Assembly: GCA_003524435.1 (NCBI GenBank)
Contig: DQHP01000161.1
Span: 1-8,296 of the forward strand
Direction of reading: 5' to 3'
Length of the DNA: 8,296 nucleotides
Source: Microbacterium sp.
GTDB taxonomy: Bacteria; Actinomycetota; Actinomycetes; Actinomycetales; Microbacteriaceae
Position 1 is the first letter of the stretch. Each line of letters begins with the position of its first letter. A program made the translations under genes and the position numbers. This document shows, in pieces, positions 1-6,460 of the stretch. The notes below the pieces were generated by a model. It searched no databases. It had not been told where the DNA came from and saw nothing but the letters and a program-made list of their open reading frames with translations.

Positions 1-276
1 CGTGGTCGCCAACTCGGCGGACAGGTCGGGGTCGTTCGCGTCTCGACCGATCACGATGTCTGCCAGTGGCCCCGCGACCGCGGCGGCCACGCTCTGCGGG
101 CTCTCTCCTGTCACCCGCCAGCTGACGGCAGCCTCTCCCCAGCCACTGCGCCCCTCAGCATCCTTCACCTCGACGAGAACCGCATCGATGTGATCAGTGC
201 GGCGCACTGCGGTGACGAAAGGCCGAGCAAGTGGCGAAGGCACCCGCAGCACGCGCAGACCGATGACCGCACTCAC
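1..276 (-). CDS. Enolase-superfamily enzyme, probable L-Ala-D/L-Glu (dipeptide) epimerase, N-terminal fragment
   Basis: The reading frame starts at GTG 276-274 and stays open to the left edge, so only about 92 N-terminal residues are visible. They look like the N-terminal capping domain of the mandelate racemase/muconate lactonizing group. Residues 19-26 (RPFVTAVR), the GWGEAA segment near 46-50 and VTGES at 55-59 resemble B. subtilis YkfB and E. coli YcjG, which epimerise L-Ala-D-Glu from murein to L-Ala-L-Glu so that it can be hydrolysed. The catalytic barrel with its lysines and metal ligands lies outside the window, so the substrate cannot be confirmed from residues. The start overlaps the stop of the acetyltransferase gene (GTGA), with GGGAG five bases upstream. 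Location downstream of anmK and murQ strongly favours a murein-peptide role. Alternative: another dipeptide epimerase or an unrelated acid-sugar enzyme of the same superfamily. Family is fairly sure; specificity is inference. Confidence 0.8.
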   Translation of the reverse strand, partial: MSAVIGLRVLRVPSPLARPFVTAVRRTDHIDAVLVEVKDAEGRSGWGEAAVSWRVTGESPQSVAAAVAGPLADIVIGRDANDPDLSAELATT

Positions 277-761
277 GCCCACTCCCGACGCATCCGCTGT
301 TCGAGTTCTCCGAACTCTTCCTGGGTTCGTGTAACACCATCGGGTGCCCATCCGCGCGCGGTGTAGAACGCGATAGAGGGGGCGTTTGCTGCGAACACCC
401 AGAGCGCTGCGGTCGTTGCCCCGGCTGTACGCAATGCGTCCGCTGCGGTCTCGAGCAGGGCTTTGCCAATTCCTCCACCGTGCGCACGCGGTGCGACATA
501 CAGGGAGTGCACGGCGCCCTCGATGCCGGCAACTGCGTAGCGAGTGAGGCCGAGGAGCTCGTCCTCACGTTCGGCGACGAGGACAACGCCCTCCGGCGAT
601 GCGAGCACACGCTGCCAGAGAGCTTCGGCTCGTTCGTCAGTCATCGCGGTGATCGCGCGCTCGGGAAGGATTCCGCGATAACTCTCGCGCCAGCATCCGA
701 GGAACACGTCGAGCACCCCAGACAGATCGTCCGGGGTGGCACGGCGCACCTGAATACTCAC
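273..761 (-). CDS. GNAT-family N-acetyltransferase
   Basis: A 162-residue protein of typical single-domain GNAT size, predicted to transfer an acetyl group from acetyl-CoA to an amine of unknown substrate. Motif A is clear: LYV at 88-90 followed by the acetyl-CoA pyrophosphate loop RAHGGGIG at 92-99 (R-x-x-G-x-G). The motif B region, NAPSIAFYTARGW at 126-138, carries the usual Asn and late Tyr. The N-terminal CWRESYRGILPE (23-34) is common in this family. No signal peptide or membrane segment is seen, so it is cytoplasmic. The start is GTG 761-759, overlapping the anmK stop (GTGA), with GGAGG ten bases upstream; its own stop overlaps the next gene in the same way. The tight embedding between two murein-recycling genes suggests a role on a cell-wall-derived amine (amino sugar, amino acid or peptide), but nothing in the sequence names the substrate. 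Confidence 0.9.
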   Translation of the reverse strand: MSIQVRRATPDDLSGVLDVFLGCWRESYRGILPERAITAMTDERAEALWQRVLASPEGVVLVAEREDELLGLTRYAVAGIEGAVHSLYVAPRAHGGGIGKALLETAADALRTAGATTAALWVFAANAPSIAFYTARGWAPDGVTRTQEEFGELEQRMRREWA

Positions 762-1930
762 GAGATCGCAGCCTCCGTCAGCGTGAGGGTGTCGATTCCC
801 GCGATCGGCGTCGGCAGTACCAGCGGGCCTGTGCCGGGAGTGATCGTGCCGAGGATGCGTGGCTCACGGGCGCCGGTTCCGCCGGGCACGATGGCAGAGA
901 TGCCGTGCATCGTGCACCAACCGATGAGCGAGAGGAGGATTGCCTCTTTGCTGTCTGCCGGTGCTCCGAGCTCGTCAGCGAGAACAACGTCGGTGTCCGG
1001 CAGCGCCGCACGCAGCCCGTCGAGAAGGAGCGGGTTGCGCCAGCCCCCACCTGAGACGGCGAGGAACTCGATACCGGCCGCGCGCACATCGTGTGCGACT
1101 GTGCGGACCGTGAGTTCTGTCAGCGTGCGCACGAGGTCGGCGACGGGGAGGTCACGTCCGAGACCCGCGACGTGCTCTTGCACGTAGCCGAGGTGGAAGT
1201 GCTCCTTGCCAGTGCTCTTCGGCGCCGGCAGGGCGTAGTAGCCATCAGCGAGGAGCGCGGTCAGCAACTCGTCATCGACGGTGCCGGTCTGCGCGATGCG
1301 GGCATCCTCGTCGTAGCCCAGCGGATTAAGCCCGTACTCGACGATCACGGCATCGACCAGTGCGTTCGCGGGACCGATGTCGTACGCGACCACACCCTCC
1401 GCGCCGACAACAGTCATATTCGAAATGCCGCCGAGGTTGAGAGCCGCGGCCGTGCCGCCCCTCGAACGAAGCAGCAGCTCATCCAAGAAGGAGACGAGAG
1501 GGGCACCGTGTCCGCCAGCAGTGATGTCGCGGATGCGGATGTCGGAGACGACCGGAGCACCGACACGCTCAGCGATCCACGCGGGTTGCCCGATCTGCAG
1601 CGTGCCCAGCGCGTGAGCGCCGTCGACCCAGTGGTACACGGTCTGCCCGTGCGAGCACACCGCGTCGACACCGCCCACCTCGGCCGCAATACTCGCGGCG
1701 ACTTCGGCGAACTCCTTGCCGATCAGTGTGTCCAGCTCGCACACTTCAGAAAGCGTCGTCTGTGCGGGTGGGAGCGCGGCGACGAGCCGTGCCCGCAGGG
1801 ACTCGGAATAGGAAACGCTCGTCGCGGCGAGCAGTTCGCCGCGGACCGCCCCGCCGTTGTCGGTGAAATCTACGACAGCCGCATCTATCCCGTCGTGAGA
1901 TGTCCCTGAGATCAGGCCCAGTACGCGCAT
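758..1930 (-). CDS. anmK: Anhydro-N-acetylmuramic acid kinase
   Basis: A 390-residue cytoplasmic kinase that uses ATP and water to open 1,6-anhydro-MurNAc and form MurNAc-6-phosphate, the substrate of MurQ encoded just upstream. AnmK family marks occur in order: GTSHDGID at 9-16 (phosphate-binding loop), SHGQTVYH at 93-100, DIRIRDITAGGHGAPL at 130-145, LNLGGISNMT at 164-173, YDIGPANALVD at 183-193, KSTGKEHFH at 238-246 and SGGGWRNP at 293-300. Asp184 in the YDIGPAN motif probably corresponds to the catalytic aspartate known as Asp182 in P. aeruginosa AnmK. Length is near the family's usual ~370 residues. The ATG at 1930-1928 shares one base with the murQ stop (TGATG), with a good GGAG Shine-Dalgarno in the end of murQ; its stop overlaps the acetyltransferase start. 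The His in the first loop replaces the Met/Leu of E. coli-type enzymes, probably a lineage variant. Identification is firm. Confidence 0.96.
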   Translation of the reverse strand: MRVLGLISGTSHDGIDAAVVDFTDNGGAVRGELLAATSVSYSESLRARLVAALPPAQTTLSEVCELDTLIGKEFAEVAASIAAEVGGVDAVCSHGQTVYHWVDGAHALGTLQIGQPAWIAERVGAPVVSDIRIRDITAGGHGAPLVSFLDELLLRSRGGTAAALNLGGISNMTVVGAEGVVAYDIGPANALVDAVIVEYGLNPLGYDEDARIAQTGTVDDELLTALLADGYYALPAPKSTGKEHFHLGYVQEHVAGLGRDLPVADLVRTLTELTVRTVAHDVRAAGIEFLAVSGGGWRNPLLLDGLRAALPDTDVVLADELGAPADSKEAILLSLIGWCTMHGISAIVPGGTGAREPRILGTITPGTGPLVLPTPIAGIDTLTLTEAAIS

Positions 1931-2832
1931 CAGCTCTTCTCCAGTGCGTTTCGCAGTCGACCATTCGCCGCTGCGAGTCGCTCCCGCGCAGCGGCGAGCT
2001 CTTCTGCGCGCAGCAGCATGATCGCCGCGAGCTTCACATCGAAGTCGGACGTCTGCAGGGCCGCGAGAGCATCTTCGCGGCTGACATCGGCGATGGTCTG
2101 CACCATGCGAATGGCACGCTCACGCAGCTTGTGATTGGTCGCTTTGAGATCGACCATCAGATTGCCGTATGCCTTACCTTGCTGCACCATGACGATCGTC
2201 GAGAACATATTCAGAACGAGCTTCTGGGCTGTGCCGGATTTGAGCCGCGTCGACCCAGAGAGCACCTCGGGGCCGACCTCGACCTCGATGCCGTGCTCGG
2301 CGACTTCGCTCAGCACTGTTCCTGCGTTACACGACAGCCCCACGGCCAGTGCGCCGCGTTCGCGCGCACGCCGGACAGCGGCGACCACATAGGGTGTGCG
2401 ACCGCTGGAGGCAATGCCGATCACCGTGTCGAGCGGTCCGATCTCAGCGTCATCGATCGCCGCGGCGCCGGCGTCCGCATCGTCTTCAGCTCCCTCAACC
2501 GGGTTCACGACCGCCCTCGGGCCACCAGCCATGATCGCAAAGACGAGCTCGGGCGGTGTGCTGAACGTGGGCGGGCACTCTGAGGCATCAAGTACTCCGA
2601 TGCGTCCCGGGGTGCCTGCGCCAACGTAGACGAGACGGCCACCACGGGTCATGCGCTCCGCAGTAGCTTCGATCGCAGGAACAATCTGCGGCAGCGCACG
2701 CTGCACGGCGGCCGGCACCGTAGCATCCGCGTCGTTCATGGTCTGCGCCAACTCAGCAACTGACATCCGGTCGATGTGCGCGAACCGGGGATCACTGACC
2801 TCGGTCGCTAGGACAGAGAGGTTTTCGGTCAT
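1930..2832 (-). CDS. murQ: N-acetylmuramic acid 6-phosphate etherase
   Basis: A 300-residue SIS-domain lyase (E. coli MurQ is about 298) that cleaves the D-lactyl ether of MurNAc-6-phosphate to give GlcNAc-6-phosphate and D-lactate. The sugar-phosphate site GAGTPGRIGVLDASECPP spans 71-88. The two glutamates known to act in catalysis in E. coli (83 and 114) match Glu85 in DASECPP and Glu116 in VEGAED, with the same 31-residue spacing. ASSGRTPY (141-148), LSGSTRLKSGTAQK (191-204), NMFSTIVM and KAYGNLMVDLKATNHKL (220-236) are typical of the family, followed by the C-terminal helical domain. I chose ATG 2832-2830 because the family N-terminus begins there, GAGGAAAG sits just upstream, and it makes an ATGA overlap with the dppC-like stop. 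The frame runs 36 codons further upstream, but that stretch lies inside the permease gene and has no family similarity. Identification is firm. Confidence 0.97.
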   Translation of the reverse strand: MTENLSVLATEVSDPRFAHIDRMSVAELAQTMNDADATVPAAVQRALPQIVPAIEATAERMTRGGRLVYVGAGTPGRIGVLDASECPPTFSTPPELVFAIMAGGPRAVVNPVEGAEDDADAGAAAIDDAEIGPLDTVIGIASSGRTPYVVAAVRRARERGALAVGLSCNAGTVLSEVAEHGIEVEVGPEVLSGSTRLKSGTAQKLVLNMFSTIVMVQQGKAYGNLMVDLKATNHKLRERAIRMVQTIADVSREDALAALQTSDFDVKLAAIMLLRAEELAAARERLAAANGRLRNALEKS

Positions 2833-3716
2833 TTCTTTCCTCGGTTCCGGGGGTCGAGGCTGTCTCGCAAGCCATCGCCCAACAGGTTGAGCCCGACCAC
2901 CAGGAGCACCACGATGATGCCGGGAGCGATCATTGTCCACGGTGCGATGGTGACGAGTGTGCGTGCTTCAAAGATCATCGATCCCAGCGAGGGCGCGGGC
3001 GGCGGTGTGCCGAGTCCGAGGAAGCTCAGCGACGCTTCCGTCAGCACAGCCCACGAGAGTGAGAGCGTCACCTGCACGATGATGATCGAGGTGATGTTGG
3101 GCAGCACGTGGCGGAACATCGTCGCCATGCGGCTCTGCCCCGTGCTCTTGGCCGCCTTCACATACTCGATCTCTCGCAGCGACAGCACCGGTCCGCGGGT
3201 CACGCGGATGAAGATCGGCACGTAAACGATCGCGATGGCGACGGCGATCGTGAACCAGTTGCGATCGAACACCGAGGCGAGCGAGAGAGCGAGCAATAGC
3301 GGGGGGAAAGCGAACAGCACATTGGTGACCGCGGTGATCGCGCCATCAGAGAAACCGCGATAGAAGCCTGCGATCAGGCCGCACACTGTTCCCACCACGG
3401 TGGCAAAGGCAACAGCCACGACCGAGATAAGTGCCGAGTTCGCGACACCTGCGGCAACGCGGGAGAAGACGTCGCGTCCGAACTGATCGGTTCCGAACCA
3501 GTGCGTGGCAGACGGCGGCTGCAGCCGGGACGGCGGGTCCTGGGCGAGCGGGTCGAACGGCAGCAGGCCGAACGCCGAGGCAAGACTGAGCAGTCCCAGC
3601 AGCACCACGAGGATGAGACCGGTCAGGCCACTGCGGCTGCGCAGGAGCAGCTTCACGCGCTCGAGAGTGCGTCCGCCGCCGGGGCTCAGGGCCGGAGTTG
3701 AAGAGATGTCTGTCAT
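2829..3716 (-). CDS. Dipeptide/oligopeptide ABC transporter permease, DppC/OppC type
   Basis: A 295-residue inner-membrane permease, the second channel subunit of a family-5 peptide importer. A hydrophobic first segment at about 30-52 is followed by HWFGTDQFGRDVFSRV (72-87), the standard periplasmic-side signature of DppC/OppC. Further membrane segments lie near 93-118, 127-148, 155-172, 208-228 and 258-280. The cytoplasmic EAA loop that docks the ATPase is at 181-207, with YVKAAKSTGQSR inside it, and LTEASLSFLGLG at 225-236 and GDGLRDSLDPR at 280-290 close the family pattern. ATG 3716-3714 overlaps the stop of the DppB-like gene (ATGA) and its own stop overlaps murQ in the same way. In canonical dpp operons ATPase genes follow; here murQ does. 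Substrate is not encoded in the permease motifs; context points to murein peptides or muropeptides. Confidence 0.94.
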   Translation of the reverse strand: MTDISSTPALSPGGGRTLERVKLLLRSRSGLTGLILVVLLGLLSLASAFGLLPFDPLAQDPPSRLQPPSATHWFGTDQFGRDVFSRVAAGVANSALISVVAVAFATVVGTVCGLIAGFYRGFSDGAITAVTNVLFAFPPLLLALSLASVFDRNWFTIAVAIAIVYVPIFIRVTRGPVLSLREIEYVKAAKSTGQSRMATMFRHVLPNITSIIIVQVTLSLSWAVLTEASLSFLGLGTPPPAPSLGSMIFEARTLVTIAPWTMIAPGIIVVLLVVGLNLLGDGLRDSLDPRNRGKK

Positions 3717-4684
3717 GCCACACGCACCCGAGGATCGATGACCCGATAAAGCAGGTCGGTGAGCAGATTCACAATCACGAAGGCAAGCGCGATGACGAGC
3801 ACCGTGCTCTGCACCAGCGCGTACTCCTTCTGCTGGATACCCAGCAGAACCTGTCGTCCGATGCCGGGGAGAGAGAAGATCTGCTCGACAACGACAGCGC
3901 CGCCCAGCAGATAGCCAAACTGCAGTCCCGTCATCGTCACGATCGGCACGAGAGCGTTACGCAGCACATGGCGCAACTGGAGCCGACGGGGCGGGACACC
4001 CTTGGCCCTGGCGGTGCGGATGAAATCGTTGGAGCGGATCTCCAGAACAGCGGTGCGGGTGGTGCGCATGATGGGCGCGGCGATTCCGAAGCCGAGGACG
4101 ATCGCGGGCAACAGCATTTGCTGCAAGTTCAGCAGCGGGTCCTCGAAGAGTGAGGCGAAGCGCTGCCCATTCGGGTTGAAGCCGAACGACGAGGCAAGCA
4201 CCGCGAGCAGTGCGGTGCCGAGCAGGAAAGCCGGGATAGACAGACCCGCAAGACCGACAACCTGGCCTGCACCATCTCGCACCGAGTCGGGTTTGGAGGC
4301 TGACAGCATTCCGAGAGGGATGCCGATGGCCAACGCCAGCACGATCGAGAAGATTGCCAATTCAAAGGTGACCGGCAGCGATGCCAGGGTGAGGTCAAGG
4401 ACGCTCATCTGAGCGCGGGAGGAGAACCCCAAGTTGCCGGTGAAGATGTTCCCCAGCCAGCTGAAGAACTGCACGAAAAGTGGCTGGTCGAGGCCGTAGT
4501 AGGCCTCCAGCGCCGCGCGTTGCGCGGGCGTGAGGGCTGCTGCCTCAGTACCCAGGCCAGCGGTGATCTGGTTGCCGGGAATCGCCCGGAGCATCACGAA
4601 TACGAACACGGCAACACCGAAGAGCGTGCCGAAGGCAGCCAGAATTCGGCGCAATACGCGGTTACGGAAGAGTTGTCTGAGCAT
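3713..4684 (-). CDS. Dipeptide/oligopeptide ABC transporter permease, DppB/OppB type
   Basis: A 323-residue membrane subunit that pairs with the DppC-like protein to form the channel of a family-5 peptide importer. Residues 12-33 form the first membrane helix, ending in LRAIPGN, and YYGLDQPLFVQFFSWL at 62-77 is the usual external segment. Later helices lie near 104-128, 141-168, 190-207, 245-268 and 293-314. The EAA loop for ATPase contact is at about 219-247 (NDFIRTARAKGVPPRR). LLTDLLYRVIDPRVR at the C-terminus is a DppB hallmark. I chose ATG 4684-4682: protein similarity begins there, and the open frame upstream (to 5182) lies within the binding-protein gene in another frame. The ribosome site is weak (GAGACAG), which with the upstream hairpin may keep permease levels below those of the binding protein. 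Confidence 0.94.
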   Translation of the reverse strand: MLRQLFRNRVLRRILAAFGTLFGVAVFVFVMLRAIPGNQITAGLGTEAAALTPAQRAALEAYYGLDQPLFVQFFSWLGNIFTGNLGFSSRAQMSVLDLTLASLPVTFELAIFSIVLALAIGIPLGMLSASKPDSVRDGAGQVVGLAGLSIPAFLLGTALLAVLASSFGFNPNGQRFASLFEDPLLNLQQMLLPAIVLGFGIAAPIMRTTRTAVLEIRSNDFIRTARAKGVPPRRLQLRHVLRNALVPIVTMTGLQFGYLLGGAVVVEQIFSLPGIGRQVLLGIQQKEYALVQSTVLVIALAFVIVNLLTDLLYRVIDPRVRVA

Positions 4685-4717
4685 ACGTCTGTCTCGAAGA
4701 TCTATCTTTCTGTGCGG

Positions 4718-4746
4718 AGGGCGGCGCGCACGCGGCGCGCCGCCCT
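4718..4746. other. Intercistronic hairpin between binding-protein and permease genes
   Basis: A perfect inverted repeat with 12-base arms (4718-4729 and 4735-4746) around a 5-base loop; the arms are almost all G/C. It starts five bases after the binding-protein stop on the minus strand. No run of T follows it in the direction of transcription, so it does not look like a full intrinsic terminator. Such stems between a binding-protein gene and its permease genes commonly protect the upstream message from 3' exonucleases or cause partial termination, raising receptor over permease. That role is inferred by analogy with malE-malF-type arrangements. Confidence 0.75.
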
Positions 4747-4751
4747 GGCCG

Positions 4752-6299
4752 CTAGTTGATGGAAGTGGTTCGCAGTGACTGCAGCGAGCCGTTTGCCATC
4801 GGGGTGTAGCCGTCGACGTTCGATGACGTCGCGGTGTAGCTAAAGCTCGTGAACAGCCAGATCCACGCAGCGTTGTCCTCGAGGTTGTCGGACACCTGCT
4901 CGTAGATCGCCTTGCGCTCGTCAGCATCCGACGTCTGGCGTCCTTCAGCGAAGAGCTTGTCGAGTTCAGGAGATGAGTATCCGGCGACCTGATTGAGGTT
5001 TCCTGTGCTGGTGAAGTAACGGCTGTACATGCCGTCGGGGTCGGGGCGACCGCCGTTGAGTGCGACGGCGGCGTCGAAGTCTGCCGCGATCCAGCGGTCC
5101 ACGAACGCACCGGATTCGAGCACCTCGAGCTCCAGGGTGATGTTTGCTTCGGCGAGCTGCGCCTTGAGGTTCTGTGCCTCATTCACAGAGGTCGCGTACT
5201 CGCCCTGCGAAACGATCGTGTTGACCGTGACGCTGTCCTTGCCAGCCTTTTTGAGGTACTCCGCTGCCTTGTCGAGGTCACGCTCAGGGCAGGGGCGCGC
5301 GTCAGGGTCGGACTTGTACGCCGGCGATGTGATTGGGCCGGTGACTTCGCCCTCGCCGAGAGCTGCGGTCTCGAGCACCTGTTCGCGGTCGATCGCGCAC
5401 TGCATTGCCAGACGCACGTTGACATCAGCGAGATCGCCTCGCGTCGAATTGAGTTGCAGCGCGTGGTAGCTCAGCTGCGGAGTGGACTCGACGGTGACGT
5501 TCGCCCCCTCAGCGGTCTGGGCGACGAGCGGGTCATCGAAGACAGCGAATTGAACATTGCCGGATTGCATAGCCGAGACGATTGACGACTCATCCGGGAT
5601 GACGCGGAACTCGACTGTGTCGAGGAGTGCGGTGTCTCCCCAGTACTCATCATTCTTGGCGAGAGTGATCGACTGGCTGGGGCTGCGGTCCTCGAACACG
5701 AAGGGTCCGGTGCCGTTTGGCGTCTTGTTCAGCCCCTCTTCGGTGTCGTCTGAGGAAAGCATCGCCATGTTGACGACGGCGAGGTTTGCGGGAAGGGCTG
5801 CGTCCGGAGCGCTGAGCGTCAGGGTGACGGTGGTCTCATCTGTTGCCTCAACATTTGTCACCGAGGCCAGCGAGCTGGCGGCGACTGCGGCCGTTGCCTC
5901 TTCTGCGATCGCGTCGAGAGAGAACTTCACGTCCTCCGACCCGAATGTGCTGCCGTCAGCAAAGGTCACACCTTCACGCAGGTGCAGGGTGACGGTGAGG
6001 CCGTCTTCTGAGACGTCCCACGACTCAGCCAGTCCGGGTACGACGTTCAGCTCTGCGTCGAACTCCGTCAGGGTGCCATAGAGATTCTGCAGCACGTTGA
6101 CGGCCTGGAACTGCGTAGCCTTCCACGGGAACAGAGTGTCTGGGTCGCTCGTGACTCCGACGACGAGGTCGCCACCTGCCGCACCCGAGCCAGATTCAGC
6201 CGGCGGAGATGACGGGCTCGAACAACCAGTGATAACGAGCGCCAGTGTGAGGCCCGTCGCTGCGAGAGCGCCGTACGACGCTCGCCGTGCTGTTTTCAT
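4752..6299 (-). CDS. Peptide ABC transporter substrate-binding lipoprotein, family 5 (DppA/OppA-like)
   Basis: A 515-residue extracytoplasmic receptor that should capture peptide-like ligands and deliver them to the DppB/DppC channel encoded next. Residues 1-25 are a lipoprotein signal (basic start, hydrophobic core, ITGC lipobox) with Cys26 as the lipid-anchored residue, followed by a Ser/Gly/Pro-rich linker to about 43. The family-5 signature is clear at 89-128: GLAESWDVSEDGLTVTLHLR, then EGVTFADG and SEDVKFSLD. Length is normal for the family. GGAGGA at 6312-6307 stands seven bases before ATG 6299-6297, a strong ribosome site. It is the first gene of the leftward operon and is separated from dppB by 67 bases with a hairpin. 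Family-5 receptors are hard to assign by sequence: ligands include di- and oligopeptides, nickel-metallophore complexes and, for YepA and MppA, murein peptides. Here murein peptide or muropeptide is inferred from murQ, anmK and the epimerase. Confidence 0.95.
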   Translation of the reverse strand: MKTARRASYGALAATGLTLALVITGCSSPSSPPAESGSGAAGGDLVVGVTSDPDTLFPWKATQFQAVNVLQNLYGTLTEFDAELNVVPGLAESWDVSEDGLTVTLHLREGVTFADGSTFGSEDVKFSLDAIAEEATAAVAASSLASVTNVEATDETTVTLTLSAPDAALPANLAVVNMAMLSSDDTEEGLNKTPNGTGPFVFEDRSPSQSITLAKNDEYWGDTALLDTVEFRVIPDESSIVSAMQSGNVQFAVFDDPLVAQTAEGANVTVESTPQLSYHALQLNSTRGDLADVNVRLAMQCAIDREQVLETAALGEGEVTGPITSPAYKSDPDARPCPERDLDKAAEYLKKAGKDSVTVNTIVSQGEYATSVNEAQNLKAQLAEANITLELEVLESGAFVDRWIAADFDAAVALNGGRPDPDGMYSRYFTSTGNLNQVAGYSSPELDKLFAEGRQTSDADERKAIYEQVSDNLEDNAAWIWLFTSFSYTATSSNVDGYTPMANGSLQSLRTTSIN

Positions 6300-6306
6300 T
6301 GCTGAT

Positions 6307-6312
6307 TCCTCC
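6307..6312 (-). promoter_or_regulatory. Strong ribosome binding site of the binding-protein gene, inside a small stem
   Basis: On the minus strand GGAGGA stands seven bases before the ATG, close to ideal. ATTCC and GGAAT arms (6305-6309 and 6316-6320) could form a 5-base-pair stem with a 6-base loop that covers part of this site. The stem is short and may not matter in the cell. Confidence 0.6.
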
Positions 6313-6384
6313 AGTGGAATGGTCGGTGCGGGCGGGACAAATCGCTGTCGCCAGCCGGCCTGTGGAACATCATTGATCTTGGTA

Positions 6385-6399
6385 AGTACTAAAAGTACA
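6385..6399. promoter_or_regulatory. Candidate RpiR-family operator palindrome
   Basis: GTACT and AGTAC form perfect 5-base arms around AAA at 6386-6398. The 15-base window 6385-6399 agrees at 12 of 15 positions with the HexR box as I recall it (TGTARTWWWAYTACA); HexR is an RpiR-family regulator. Lying in the AT-rich centre between the divergent genes, it is well placed to repress both units, probably with relief by MurNAc-6-phosphate or a related sugar phosphate. The palindrome is seen directly; its use by this regulator is inference. Confidence 0.55.
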
Positions 6400-6452
6400 C
6401 GAACTTCTCTTTTTTTGTACCAGAATTTCCTCTAGTGTGTGTGACACCGATC

Positions 6453-6456
6453 GGAG
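6453..6456 (+). promoter_or_regulatory. Ribosome binding site that fixes the regulator start
   Basis: GGAG lies four bases before ATG 6461. The earlier in-frame GTG at 6437 has only CAGAATTTCC-type sequence in front of it and no purine-rich site, so 6461 is the preferred start. Spacing is on the short side. Confidence 0.5.
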
Positions 6457-6460
6457 ACAC

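Larger units (their letters stand above)
6300..6460. promoter_or_regulatory. Divergent promoter region of the transport/catabolic operon and the regulator
   Basis: These 161 bases separate the leftward binding-protein gene from the rightward regulator and must carry both promoters. The middle (about 6369-6430) is strikingly AT-rich compared with its surroundings, with a T7 run at 6410-6416 and three GTAC copies (6386-6389, 6395-6398, 6417-6420). For the rightward gene a weak pair is TTGATC (6373-6378) and TACACG (6396-6401) with a 17-base spacer; it would place the palindrome at 6385-6399 across spacer and -10. I found no convincing -35/-10 pair for the leftward operon, although the A7 tract on that strand could act as an UP-type element. 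Transcript starts therefore remain unassigned. Confidence 0.75.

Noticed and set aside
480..1187. Plus-strand open frame (235 codons) across the GNAT and anmK genes
   Set aside because: It crosses two well-supported minus-strand genes and looks like low-complexity Ser/Arg/Pro sequence.
1091..1909. Long plus-strand open frame (272 codons) opposite anmK
   Set aside because: It is antisense to a firmly identified gene, has no recognisable family, and is explained by the third-position G/C bias of anmK.
1900..2583. Plus-strand open frame (227 codons) opposite murQ
   Set aside because: Antisense shadow of murQ; composition is His/Arg/Asp rich without domain pattern and no ribosome site is evident.
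2833..2940. 36-codon N-terminal extension of MurQ
   Set aside because: It lies within the dppC-like gene; the ATG at 2832 has a good ribosome site, an ATGA overlap and the family's usual length.
4685..5182. 166-codon N-terminal extension of the DppB-like frame
   Set aside because: It lies inside the binding-protein gene in another frame, is Ser/Arg/Thr rich, and family similarity begins only at the ATG at 4684.
6369..6377. ATCATTGAT mini-palindrome in the divergent region
   Set aside because: Four-base arms are expected by chance in AT-rich sequence, and it has no further symmetry.
6435..6447. GTGTGTGTGACAC stretch with GTGT/ACAC arms before the regulator
   Set aside because: The arms are only four bases and it is mostly a short GT repeat; too weak to call an operator.
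6437..6460. GTG at 6437 as the regulator start
   Set aside because: No ribosome site precedes it and the eight extra residues add nothing of the family pattern; ATG 6461 has GGAG upstream.
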